A DNA stretch of 64,000 nucleotides from Schizochytrium sp. TIO01 (Eukaryota > Sar > Bigyra > Thraustochytrida > Thraustochytriidae): NCBI GenBank assembly GCA_004764695.1, contig SMSO01000037.1, positions 2,549,837 to 2,613,836 on the forward strand, read 5' to 3'. This document shows, piece by piece, positions 24,892 to 37,400 of the stretch. The translations under genes were made by a program, and so were the position numbers. Numbering within the stretch: the stretch's first letter is position 1; every line of letters starts with the position of its first letter. The notes under the pieces are model-generated. The model was given only the letters and a program-made list of their open reading frames with translations, had not been told where the DNA came from and searched no databases.

Positions 24892-27800
24892 TGCGTGGTT
24901 TTGTTTTCGCTCGCACTCGCTCTCCCCAAGGCGTCGTGAATGACCCCGTTTTCCTCCCGACCTCTTCGATTTTATCCACCTTCCGCTGAGGCACTAGCAT
25001 AACTCTTACTAATCACTATGCTTATTCCGGTGGTGTTCTGTTTTGATTTTTAAAATGAAATATATGACTGAGGCTTTTATCTTTGATCTTCTTTTTTTAA
25101 ATTAAAAATTAAAGAGCAAGAACAATGTTTTAGAATACCTCAACCTTTTGATGACATGACGATTCTCTCTAATTCTTCAAACTGCACAGAGAACCACCAC
25201 TGTCACGAACCACGTTGAGACTCGCTGGCGTTGGGCTTCGCTCGTGTACCAAGTCAAACTCGAGAAGGAGCGCCAACAATCGCAGGTCAAGAAGCTAGAG
25301 TCGTGCAATCGCCGTGATCATCGTGCAACGGGCTCAGAGCAGGCCGTGCGCTTCACCCATCTTCAAGCTGATCGATCGATCATGTGGCCGACCATCGTAA
25401 TAGCTATAGTATCAGCGCCTCTCGAGCAGCTAGTTAGCAGTATTGATGTATGTCTTATTTATGCGACCCTTCCGAAGATAGAATAAAAGGCGATGGCGGT
25501 AACCAATGAATCGATCATTCGATACCCACCGTTCTTGCTGCGATAATTATCATGGCCACAGATTGATTCACATCATAAAGCCTCTAGAGGTGCCTTTGAA
25601 AGAAGAAGCAGAAAACAACAACCATTAATGACGAATCGCGCAAGAACCCCGTGCTCGTACTAGTACTGCGACGAGCTGGCATTGAGACTTCCAAAAAACG
25701 CAGGCTACCGAGAAAGACCCTCAAAAGACCGTTCAACAAGGTTGGCTGTTGTTCTCTACTGCTGCGAAAATGCGGCTAAATCTCTCGGATTTGTTGCCCG
25801 TCACGGCTCATGCGGACTTACAGGATGCATTAACTCGCTAGGTACAATTTACTCAAGCTCCTATGAGGCAAGCAATAGATCTGGATACATCGAACTGTTA
25901 CATTCAAGGGAGAGGAATGAGCCACCTTGCCTTGTGAGGAGATCTTTTGATTGGGCGCATTTAGATGCAGATTGATGCTAGAAGGGAAATCCAAATTAAT
26001 CTGCAGGCTTAGCGAGTAGCAAGGGGGAGACCGAGGCATCGTGATGCATGATCGTGGCGATTTTGTGGCATCTTGTCAGGGAAGAGAAGCAGTAGAAGCA
26101 CAAATTAAAGGGCAGTTTCCTGAGCGGGAAGTTGTGTCCTCTGCAGCAAATTCTCGAACCAAACACCTCATGTGAACAGCATAACTTAGTACAGGACTTT
26201 GCAGTTTCGTTCGTCTGGTTCCGGCTGATGCGGATCTATCGAAAAGACGAGGTTTGAAGTCAAGTTTAATTAAGCTGGGTCTGAACATGGCCCTTCTACG
26301 CGATTTAATTCGCAGGTAGTCCACAGATCAGAGCAGAATGGACAAGAGATACATGCAAAACATTTCCTGGAATGTCAGCTCACGGTATTTCCATGCGGGA
26401 CGGACTCATTGCTTGCGTTTTAATGCGGCAAGAAGAGCAACCCTTCCGCTCTTGGCTCGAGCACAACAAATGTGTGTCCATGAACCCATCACAAAACCTG
26501 TGCAGATGCAAGTTCGATTCGAGAAATAGCTCGATTCCAAGTCCCTTCTCTGCTGCAGAAGAAAGAAAGTATGTATCCCACCCACTCTAATTCTCGAGAT
26601 CCTCGCGCACGAATGATTGTTTTAGTGGTACTAAACTTGGATCTCCGCTTACGTTGCAGTTCCATTCCGGGCAGATAGATTTTACTTAGACGCACGGGTT
26701 CGACGCCACAACGAAATTCCTGGGTGATTTGGCTTCATGCACTCCATTCAATTACTCATAGTACCTACTTCCTCTGTCATTTCCGGAACCTTGATCACTG
26801 GCCCCCATGAAACGAACGCTATTCATCCCCTTTCAGAGCCACAGCGAACTCGAAGATTGGAGGTGTCTATGGTCTTGAGTTATCAATGCCGGAGCCCAGG
26901 CTGGTTCTGTGCCACAGGGTCTTGGACGCTGCTCGACTCGCGGTCGGCCTGGCCAGCTGACCAGACAGACAACCAGTCGGCCTGCTCGCGAGATGGGCCA
27001 AGCTCCGGAAGATGAACGAACTCCTGAAAATGTGGCTGACTGCTGACTTGAAATAAATGCGCGAATCGAACTCTTCGAAGTCGTCGAACTCCTTAAATTC
27101 CACACAGCAATATGCTACCAGGCGCCTAGTAGCTTGCTAGTCGACCCTACTTCAAACACTCGGAGTGGGACCGTGCGGACGGTACCGGAGGACCCAGCGA
27201 AAAGCGTTGGGAGGAAGAAGGAGGATAGAGTCCTGGATACGGAATACTATAGGGACGTCGTTTGGGGATCGTGGCCCATCTCGTGCACATGACCTCTGAG
27301 AAGGTGAGTAAAATCACATAACAGCCTCAGTAAGCAGATAAATGTACGACGAGGAGGCCTGCCTTAACGAAGACGAACGGGAACGCACGTCAAACGCAAC
27401 GATCGATCGAGCCGGAAAGGCCAAAAAGACTCGAACGCGGCCCCAAGCCAGAGGAGGGGCTCTGGGACAGATTCGCAGGAAAATGCAAAGGCTGGAGACA
27501 GAATCGGCAATCAATCACTCACTCACTCACAATGAGGTCTCTTTAGGACCAAGTGAGTCGTCTCTCCGTACCTGTACCTACCTACTCCTAGTTAGACAGG
27601 CGTGTTAATAATGCGGATAGCCATAACCCTAGGAAGGGTTCCCAGTCTCGGCAGACAGAAGACTTGAAAAGAACGCAACGAAGTCAAAGAAGTTTTGAGT
27701 CTTCTGAGTTCCAAACAATAGAAAGGTGTTCTTTTCTTCTTCGTTTTCTTCTCTTTTATTTTTTTTTCTTTCTTTTTTCTTTCTTTTTTCTTTCTTTTTA

Positions 27801-28900
27801 AATTTGGTTTTAAAAAGTTCCAAGTTTCTTTTTTTTTAATTACTTCAGTTTCGAGCTTGGAGAGGATAGAACACCGCTGATTTTTAATGTTCTTTTTTGC
27901 ATCATGGTATCTACCTTACCTACATAGGACTACCTACTTCACGAATGTTTTTACTTTACTTCTTCTTTTTTAATTCGAAGGTATAAGTAAGTATTATTAT
28001 TTTATAAGAAGAAGAACTCTGAATGAATAAAAATGCACGAAAAAGGCGCGGCGTGGATAACTAAGTCAGAGAAAGAACAGTGACGATGCTTAGCGCTAAC
28101 ACACGACGGATAAGGAGAGCGAAGAGTTGAAGAGAAAAGCGCAGCGTCATCGATGTTCGTTTGTGACTCGAACGAACCGGATCGCACTCTAACATTGAAT
28201 ACATCAGGGTAAACTTTAGAACCACCCACCAAACCGAACACTCTCTTTGATAGATTCATAGATTGATGAACGGGTGGCAGACAATGACGCAGACATGCTA
28301 TAACAAGGCGCCTCGATCGACGAGCATTGCAATTAAACGAGTTGAAAAGGAGCCAACGATGGAAACGAAGAACCAACCCAACCCATATAGAAATAGAATC
28401 GTTGACTGGGTCTAAGCCTACTCAGCTTAGAGTGAGTTTTCGTAAGATTGTAAACTGTGCGTCATCGAGTCCAAGTCTCTCATTGATTTACCTATTTGAT
28501 CGAGCTTTGCAACTGCTGGTACATTATCAGTTCTAGTGCACTTAGAAGGCCAATATTGCTTAATTTACTCAACAATCTTCCATTCAGAAGAGGAGGAGGA
28601 CCTTTTTAAGAATGTGAGCACATTTCTTGTGGGGCCTCAAATTGGCTTGGCCGTGACGCGGCCCTCATTACGCACATGAACCTGTGGATCGAAGGAGTAA
28701 GAGATCGCACAAGGTGCTGCGCAGCGTCTAAAAATGGTGAATTTTTTTGTTACCTTTGATGATGGAATCATTATCTCATAACTTGCACTCCGCGTTAAGT
28801 AAGTAAGTAAGCATACCAAAACTTTGCTGCTCCGGTTCCGGACCGGCAAATTGGCTTGAGAGAGGTTCCCCTGCCTCACTAAAGTGTTTTTACCAGTTTA

Positions 28901-31488
28901 AGAATTAATTATCAATCACGATTCTGTTCTTCTGACTTTCAAGGTAACTGATGCTGTGCTGTTGTCCGAAACTAAACCAGAGTTTGCTATTGGATTTTTC
29001 ATTCGGCCTTCAGAAGTCCTTATTTGCTTTCCTGCGACCCGCACAAATCTACGTTCACATTTGATGGGAATTCGCCGCTTTAACAACATCGTGATGAGGC
29101 TGTCTTGCTGTGAACAAGCTGACGTTACCAGTGCTATCCTTTCCGCTATGAGTTGAGCTAGTGGCATACGTGTCTCGTCGTCGTTGCCCTACGAATTAAC
29201 ATGAGAAATCACAACGGCCCGCGGCCTAAGCTCGACAATTTAATCAAAAGCGTACTTATTACCACTTCTTCAGAAATACTCAAGCAAACATCTTAATCGC
29301 CTGAGCGAGATTTTCTGTACGAAATCAACCAGATATAAGTCAACGGTATTTACTTCTACGGTGACTGCGCAGGCGCCAGAATAAAAGTAAAAGAAGTGTG
29401 AGGGTAGATGGCCAAACATGAAGTTTCACTTTACTTGTTCTGCTATCGAATTGCTGGTTGACTGTATTTTATAGTACTTTTGGTTTGCGAATTAAGCCCA
29501 ATGATTCGCCGTAGGTTAGATTATAGCAAGCTAATAGAGCGATTATCTCATTCCCTTGACTTCGGCGTCGCTCTGAAGCGTTTCGTGTTGTCTTACGGTG
29601 CTTTAACCCTACGCTTTCACACCCTTACCAACATGCGCTCCCTTGATTAGCCCCACTATCTTTCGTTCTCCATAACTTTATGAGAGTTGCAATTCTAAGG
29701 ACCGCTTATAAGAATGGCACAGTTCACTCTGCAAACTCCGTATCCAAACGAAACAATATCACATGCCAATTGACAACATACAGTTGCTCTGCGATGGTAA
29801 TTAGGTGTTATCATAATTAGACGCATCAACCGCCGCCATGATACCTACAGACTTAAGCGCGTCATCGTCGCTTGTCTTGAGCGGTAGACTGCAAAAGCTA
29901 CTTGAGGTAACAATAGATTCTATATGACTAAGGAAATGTGTTGCGCAAACAGACAAAAACGATGATTGGGAAAGATCCAGTTTGCTCAGTCAGTCTAAGA
30001 GTATATACGGCGCAACCAACTTACAAAGCATTCTGCACACCCGAACAAACTGAGTAAAGAGATTCTGCCGATCTTGTCAGTTCTGCTAGACGACCGGGTT
30101 TCTAAAACTTGAAGGGCAACATAGTTCTGAACCGTACACGCGAGGAACGTTCGTGGGCTTGGGTCTCTGAAGCAATAGACTTACCACATCTGCTATTGTA
30201 ACTAGAGGGAGTTTACAACAAAAAAAAAAAGATTTTTTGTACTTTAGGGGGTGGGGATCATCATTGCTTATCAAGGTTAAAAGAACAGTTCGTAAACCGA
30301 AAGGTCTCTAGCTTAGAACGGGGAATATATTTATTGCTTCATCATTTGCAAGAATAAAAAATGAACTAGCTACCGCCTACGATTTAGCAACAAAATAGCC
30401 TGCTAACAACAAAATACAGCAAAGCAGCACAAACTTCAAAACGATTCCCAAAAGAAAGAAGCAACCACTGTATATCATCTCGAAAATTCTAGATTACGAT
30501 TTTGGCTAGAGTTTTCAGAATTACTTGGAATAAAGTCAGGTATGCAGATCTGTTTTCTTCAGATATTTTTTACCTTACCGTAAATGTTTATTGGTTTCTG
30601 CTTAATGGCCTGTCAGTCAACGATCTCTCCAACCCTGGTCTTCCCTTCATTCTTGTAGAGCCTTAGTATAGGGTTATTTTTTATTGGCTATTCCTTTACT
30701 CATATGCTCGTTGACAAAATTTGTTAAACAAAAAACCATCGCAGAACTGCAATCTTATCCATTGCTCCACAAACACATCATTACAGATTAACTGAAGTGT
30801 AATATTTCTGAAAACGTATCCCTGAGCACCCAGTGATTGACTGGAAGATGAAGGCAAGGAATCCGGAAAGCATGATAAACTTTAAAAGGTATTGTATACT
30901 TAGGGAGAGAGCAATGTGCTGACCTTGGAAACAAAACTCCGAAGTAGGCGCAACCTTGTTTCCCTGGCCACTATGTGGTTGCCTGATCAAAACCTAAGCG
31001 GGGCGTAAACCCTATGGAATAAAATAGTTTATCGAGAACACTCGAGCAATATTGTAAACATCATACATAGTATACTCCGCAATTACCGAAGCAGCTCCTT
31101 ATATGAGCACCTGGTAGGCAACATTATATTAATTTAAAAAATCGTAATACGGTAGAGTCTCACAAACAAATTAAGTACTCCATCTGATGTGATATCACTC
31201 AAACTAACTTGGAATCCAATTTAAAATCCTACCTAACTAATCACCGAGCGCTCAGCATTATGAATAAACCTTGACATAAGTTAACTATACTAAGCACCCT
31301 CAAAGCCTACTTTCTATATATAATTCTCTAAGAACTGTATCAGAAAGTCTTCCCAGAGCCAAGCTACTCCAAGATAACAAAACATTTGAACTTTCTGATC
31401 AAATCGAATATTCAAAGTTGTTCACATCTCAATAGAAATATAAACAAATCAAACAAGATCCATTTATGCCAATTCAATATTGTTAACG
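28901..31488. other. Intergenic, AT-rich, microsatellite-poor
   Basis: Composition becomes more even and AT-rich, and the tetranucleotide repeats stop. No frame is convincing. The segment lies 3' of the minus-strand LRR-kinase gene and may hold its 3' untranslated region next to 31489. Confidence 0.6.
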
Positions 31489-34400
31489 TCATCTTAATCC
31501 ATCCAATCTAAATCTACGGCCAATAACATCAGGTGTCAGCAAAGGCAAAAGCTGTGCGCCTAGAATACTCGGAAGACTTTTATCTTGAATGTTTTCAGTC
31601 CAGTACTTACACAGACGCTCCCCGCGTAGCACCCTCCACGCCTTACGAACCTGTTCAAATGAATCAGGGTAAAATGGATCTTGCCCGAGTCTTCTTGAGC
31701 AATTTCTCACATGCTCATGGCAAGATTCACTATCCTCTGAACTATATTCCAGACACCAAGCACAAAAGTGGTGACCACATGCAGGATTACCACATTTCAC
31801 AGCACAACACCCTTCAAACTTATCAAAACAAGCGTTGCAGTTCGGACAGTATGCATTCAGGATTTTCTCCTGTATGTACCGTAGATGCATCTGTGCATCG
31901 CGGGTCAGGCCATCTGTTTGAATAACTTCAGCCATTCGCCTCTGAATTTCTTGCTCGGCTCGAACTGCTGCTTCACTTTCTACCTTCATCTGCGCAATTC
32001 GCAATAAATGATTTAAGGCATTCGGAGCAAGGCGAGTGATCTCTTGACCCGTGATTCTTCCATCACATCCAGGATTCATGCAGGCCATTGTACCGTCGGC
32101 ATCCACAGTAACGGAAGCATCTGGCTGCGCAGCAGCTTCTACTGACCTTGCGATACAATCTTGGCAAAGAAAGTGCCCCCTTTCACAGCTTGTGCTCTTG
32201 GAAAGTGGATTTGCCACCTGACACACAAGACACACCCCTGTTGGAGCTTCAGAGACTCCAAATGCTTCATGTTGAAGTGCTTCATGCGCACTCAAGCGCT
32301 GGTTAGGGTTTCTTGCTTTCAGGGTCTCAATGAGTTGCTGCATTGCACTAGTTAGCTCAGGATAAAGCTCCTCTAGCACTACACCCACAGAGTACATATC
32401 CATTGCTGTTTGGAACTTCTCCACAGGGCCATTTTTTAACTCAGGAGCAATGTACCGGGGTGTCGCCTGAAGAGACGTGAAAGTTGCAGTGTAGTTTGCA
32501 ACTTTGATGCCATCAAAATCACCAAGCAATGGCGTTCCATTACTTGTGAGAAAGATATTTTCTGGTTTGATATCACAATGCACGATTCCATGATCATGTA
32601 TATCTGCCACACCAATGAGCAGCCCTGTAGCAAGCCGATCACGAGCCGCCTTGCCTTCATTAGGGTGTTCCTGAATCCATTTGGCTAAGTCTCCTTGCTC
32701 GTAGAACGGCATGACAATACATCCACGTGGCAACCCATGAGAAGTGTCTATAAAAGCACCAGTTATACGAATTACGTGCTGAGACGTTACCTTTCCTAAA
32801 TTGGCAACTTGCTTGTAAAACGTCTTTGATTGGCTTATGTGACCAAGCTGGAACTGCTTAAGAACCAGTGTCTTACCATCATTGTCAAGAACCTTTTGTA
32901 CGGTCTTGCCCCCTCTGAAAGCGAGGGGGCGTCCAACAGGCTGAAAGTCCGAGATATTGACATTTGCCAACCAGAGGTCTGAGCAAGCCACTTCAAATAC
33001 ACCATCTGTGCTTACATGGAGCCTTTCCAACCAAACTTGGTCTTTCACGAGCTCTGGGTAGTGTTCTTGCGCATGTTGCAGAGTTTCAGCAAGCTTATGG
33101 CGATAAATCTTACTCAGTTCGACAGGAGTTCCTTTGGATAAAATACCTTCTTGCTCCGTAATCTCATCGCGATAAAACTCCCTTTTCTTCTCTGAACTAG
33201 CTTCGTTAAGACTCTCTTTGGCTCTTCTTAAACCTTCCATTGCCTTTCGCGAAGTTTCAAGCTTCTTTTGTAGCTGCTCCATATTGGAGACATTTGGTTC
33301 CGTTGAACCCAAACGCACATAGTCATATAGCTCAGCGAGAACGTCTGGTTCAAGCGTGTTTGTGTTTTCATTTAACTCAATACCCTCAGCAAGATTTTCC
33401 ACACGATGGAAAGCTGAACCGATGGTTCGCAGTACACTTTGCTCTTTTGCATGCAATGTATGCTCTTTAAGTAGTCCGAGCTCTTCTTGAAGAGCATTTT
33501 GGAGTTCGATCAGTTCAAGTTTTAGCTCTGACGCCTTCTCAGGTGATCTGAGGACGACGCAGAATGCATCACCAAGCCCCAATTCTGCTACCCGCTCTAT
33601 GACCCTTTCGACAGCCTGTTTGCTTCGTTGCTCAGCAGATCGGCCCTTTTGGTTCAACCTCAATCTGTAGTCTTCGACGCACTTGCCCGCCTGAGTAGCA
33701 AGTTCTTGATAGCTCTGAAAATCGTCAGTGCATGTATCTTGAGCGCCAAAATTTATGGCCAGATGATCTAACACACTTGTGAGTTTCACTTTAAATTTGT
33801 GGACGCCATCCTCGTCATTTTCAGGGAAGCTTTGCATGAACCCAGGTTTGAGTGTCTTCGACGAGTGATCGCAGGTGTTCTCGTTCCGCATTGCGCTGTT
33901 TAATGAGACTAAGCAAATCATCTTGGCAGCTTTCACGGGAAGCCTGGCTTTGGAGGTTCTCTAGACGCTCTTTGGCATTTTTGACATCACCAGAAGTTTT
34001 CCGCAGCTTTGTTGGACCTAAGTCGATACTTTGATCCTCAACGTAACGTGGCAATCCACTGTGGACGGTTTCACGAATTTGGGATTGGAGGGTTTCTAAA
34101 CGCTTTATAGAACTGAAGATGTCATTAGAAGCTTTTTGCATCTTAATTTGGCCAAAGTAGCCTTTAATTGCAGGAGCCAAAAATTCCTCGAGCAGCTCGA
34201 TCCCAATGTGTTGAGATTCTTCTCCAACTTTGCCAAGCCCCATGCGCAAATCCGAGACTTTTTCGGCAAGTTGAACCACATTCCCAAACTTCACACTGGT
34301 AATTTCCGGATTTTTTCTTAAGATGATGTAATCAAATGCAGTGAACGAGCAAGTCAGGATTTTATTAAAAGAAACTATGTCGCTCAACTACGAAGACAAT

Positions 34401-37400
34401 GAACTTACGCGGATTTATCTGGATCACGGAGGTCTTCAGGAACCTCAATATCTTCGTTGCTTTCTGATACTGCAGAAGTCCTAGGTGCCTCGTCTATTAT
34501 TATGACACTTGAATCGGGGTCTGAGGATTCGGTGTCTGAAGAACCAATGTCCTCAGCAGAGCTATATACCTCCTCAAACAAGTTCTCATGAGCTGCATTA
34601 GTTGAAAAAGGCTCTTTGTAACTGTTTTACATCAATTATACGCTCAGAGTGGCAGTTAGAAAAACAATCAGTGCAGTATATACGACCTCATAACTCCATC
34701 TATGAAAGGAGAAATGCAGAATAGGAGGTTTTGACCTAGCTCGAAGCAACGATAACAGAAGCCTGGAACTTACCGGATTCCCACAGAAGGAAATGCTTTG
34801 TGAAGAGACTTCAAAACACCAACGCTAATATGATTATCCCAGATACTGTAGGTTCGTTGTTTGTTCATCATCAAGAGTAGTCAGCCAAGCTCTGTTCATA
34901 TTAATTACCAATGCGGGATCCAGGATTATTATTTCTTCATTTTCTGTTGCCTGCCCATATTCAATGATAAGAAGCTGATCGTCTTGGCTTAGTATGCGCA
35001 GACTTGTTCTATTCTTTTTGTTTTGTTTTGGTCCATTCTTTTAGTCCCGCTCCTCTTTGCCTTTCTTTTACTTTCTACGACAAACAGTACATCAAATAAT
35101 CACCCATGTGCGTTTCTATGTAATGAACGTACTGTAATAATACCAATTCATTGCAATACTCCAGTGTATTGATGAGAGCCTTGGCACCTGCATCACCGAA
35201 ATTGTTAGAATGAAGACTGTGTACTCCATGACTCAATCATCGTCAAGGCATGTCAGTTAAATGCTATATGTACAGCCGCTTAGGTGTCACCATGGGACAC
35301 TCTCACACTCTCACTCTCTTCACAATTCACAATTCACAATTAACTATTTGTACATTCTCAGCATTTGAAAGAGAATCCTAATGATTTTTGCACGTCATGA
35401 GTTTTTGCATTTTATTTTTGCGTCTCTACGCGGTAACAAATATTGATATTTTTTCCATTTCCTATTTCCCTACTTTGTTTCCCCCAAGAGAATATATCGA
35501 GTATATTCTATGCAAATTCCCATCGATATAAACATACTCTAGTGTGACCAGACCCATGCAGCTATTCAATGCCTTGCTGACAGCCTCAATGCCTGCAGCA
35601 CCAATTCGGTTAGACCCAATACTGTGTGTACGTTGGATGGTAGATGCCAACAAAGTTAGTCAAATGCTCTACATATCATTGGTCGATCGCCGCAAAACCT
35701 ATGATTGAAAGTATACGCTTCTGTCGCTACACGATTTGTTTTCTTAGCGACTGAAGCGTGACCATTTTGATTTTTGCCCTGTTGTGTAGACTATTTGTAG
35801 TAGCCTAGTTTCCTGCATTTGAGCCTCCTCTTGTGGAAATCCGTCTTGTCCTTTCCTTCAAATAAACGTGAAACAAGGATCCATATACATTTTTTCCATG
35901 AGACGTACTTCAATTCGAACAGGTCCTCGCAGACCTCCAGCGCTTTAGCGAGAGCCCTGGCGCCTTCATCGCCAATATCATTATCCTCAAGACTGTGTTA
36001 ACGTCATTCAATCGTTGTCAAGAGAAGTCAGTTAGGTGCTACGTGTATCAATCGCCCATGTACCACTAAAGATGACCTTTCTACCTCTGCTTTTCACTGT
36101 TTTATGGGATATGAAAGCCGAGCTCAATGATATTTGATTTGGCAACATAAAAATTGGGTTGCTATCCTTGTTCTTCTTCACATTTCTGTTTCTTATCAAA
36201 ATATTGCAGATCAGCTTGTATAGTGCAGCGTTCTTCCGTAAAACGTACTTTAATTCGGTCAATTTGCTGCAGTTCTCCAGCGCCTTGGCCAGCGCCTTGG
36301 CACCTCCCATGCAAATCTTGTTATGTCGAAAACTGTATGTATGTCATAAGATGTATTCAAGCCAAGTTAGCCGAAGGTGCATTTAATACCCAAAAGTCAC
36401 TGGAAGACTGACGCCCCCAGGTTTTAATGCTGTGTTTGTATTCTCAGTCTTTTTAAGTTGGACCAAATTTCTCTGGGAGGTTTATGTTTTGGCGTCATCT
36501 ATTTGGGCTTCTAAGTAAAGAACCTCGTTGCTATCTTATCTTTGTCCTTCCTTCGCGTTTCTCTCTTCTTCTTTTTTTTTTTTTTTTCTTCTCGAACTAG
36601 TAAATTTAATCTAAGAAGTCATTCATCTATATAACGTACTTCAATCTGGTCAATTTCTTGCAGTTCTCCAGCGCCTTGGCCAGGGCCTTGGCACCTTGTA
36701 TACGAATGTTGTTGTACTGAAGACTGTATCATTAAGGCGTTGCCAAGGCAAGTTAGTCAACTGCTGCAGATTTGATTTGTCGAAGAACCACTACTTAACA
36801 CGGGCTCTTCGCCCATAGTTGGCTGATCTCTATTCTCAGTGGTCAACCAGAACAGAGGAACATCTTGCCTTTTGCAGTTAAGCGTCATCTCTATGAACCT
36901 TCTCATGGTAAGGGGGATCCTTGCTACTATATTCGTTATGTTGCCATTCTATCACCTTCTTCTTGATCTCTCCTCCTCTTCTATCCTCACCTCTCTGTCT
37001 CTGTGCTTGATTTACTACAAATATCGAATAGAATCCATGCAACCTACTACTCTCAAACTTACTTCAACATGGTCAGGTTTGTGCAGTCCTCCAGTGATTC
37101 TGCAAGAGATTTGGCGCCTAAGTTACCAATCGCGTTAAATCCAAGACTATGTGTTTGTGTGGATTCGTTGTCAAGGCAAGACATGACAAGACAAATTAGT
37201 CAAGTGCTATATATTTCAATCATTGTTGCGCCAAAGACCGCTGCTTCTCTTTACGGCGATGCTTAGTCTGGATTCTCAGCATTTGAAGTCGGTCGTTTTG
37301 CTTTTGCGTGTGTTCTTGCGCCATATTTCCTACTATAATAGCGACTTTTCAATTACTTTTTTCGTTGCTGGTTGGGTATTCCCATCTTGATTTCCACATT

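Larger units (their letters stand above)
5419..28900. other. Gene-poor block with dense microsatellites and AT-rich islands
   Basis: About 23 kb in which I can support no gene. Open frames are at most about 155 codons, overlap on both strands, contain poly-Ser, poly-Leu or poly-Lys runs from microsatellites, and show no domain. AT-rich islands of 60-300 bp (for example near 5930-6010, 6520-6770, 8200-8290, 9400-9480, 12140-12270, 16660-16780, 18550-18670, 22530-22590, 24480-24670 and 27720-28020) alternate with G+C-richer segments. Many tetranucleotide repeats are present. No long terminal repeat pair, transposase, or tandem satellite with a long unit was seen. Confidence 0.6.

Noticed and set aside
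25182-25486. Possible exon starting after CTGCACAG (ETRWRWASLVYQVKLEKE...)
   Set aside because: Acceptor-like site and plausible peptide, but no donor partner, no homology and no neighbouring exons.
33821-33936. Start of the kinase/ligase frame at a GTG at 33936 (MKAAKMICL...)
   Set aside because: Over this overlap the other frame carries the natural-looking helical sequence. The GTG start is only an open-frame edge, and the kinase frame becomes protein-like from about 33822.
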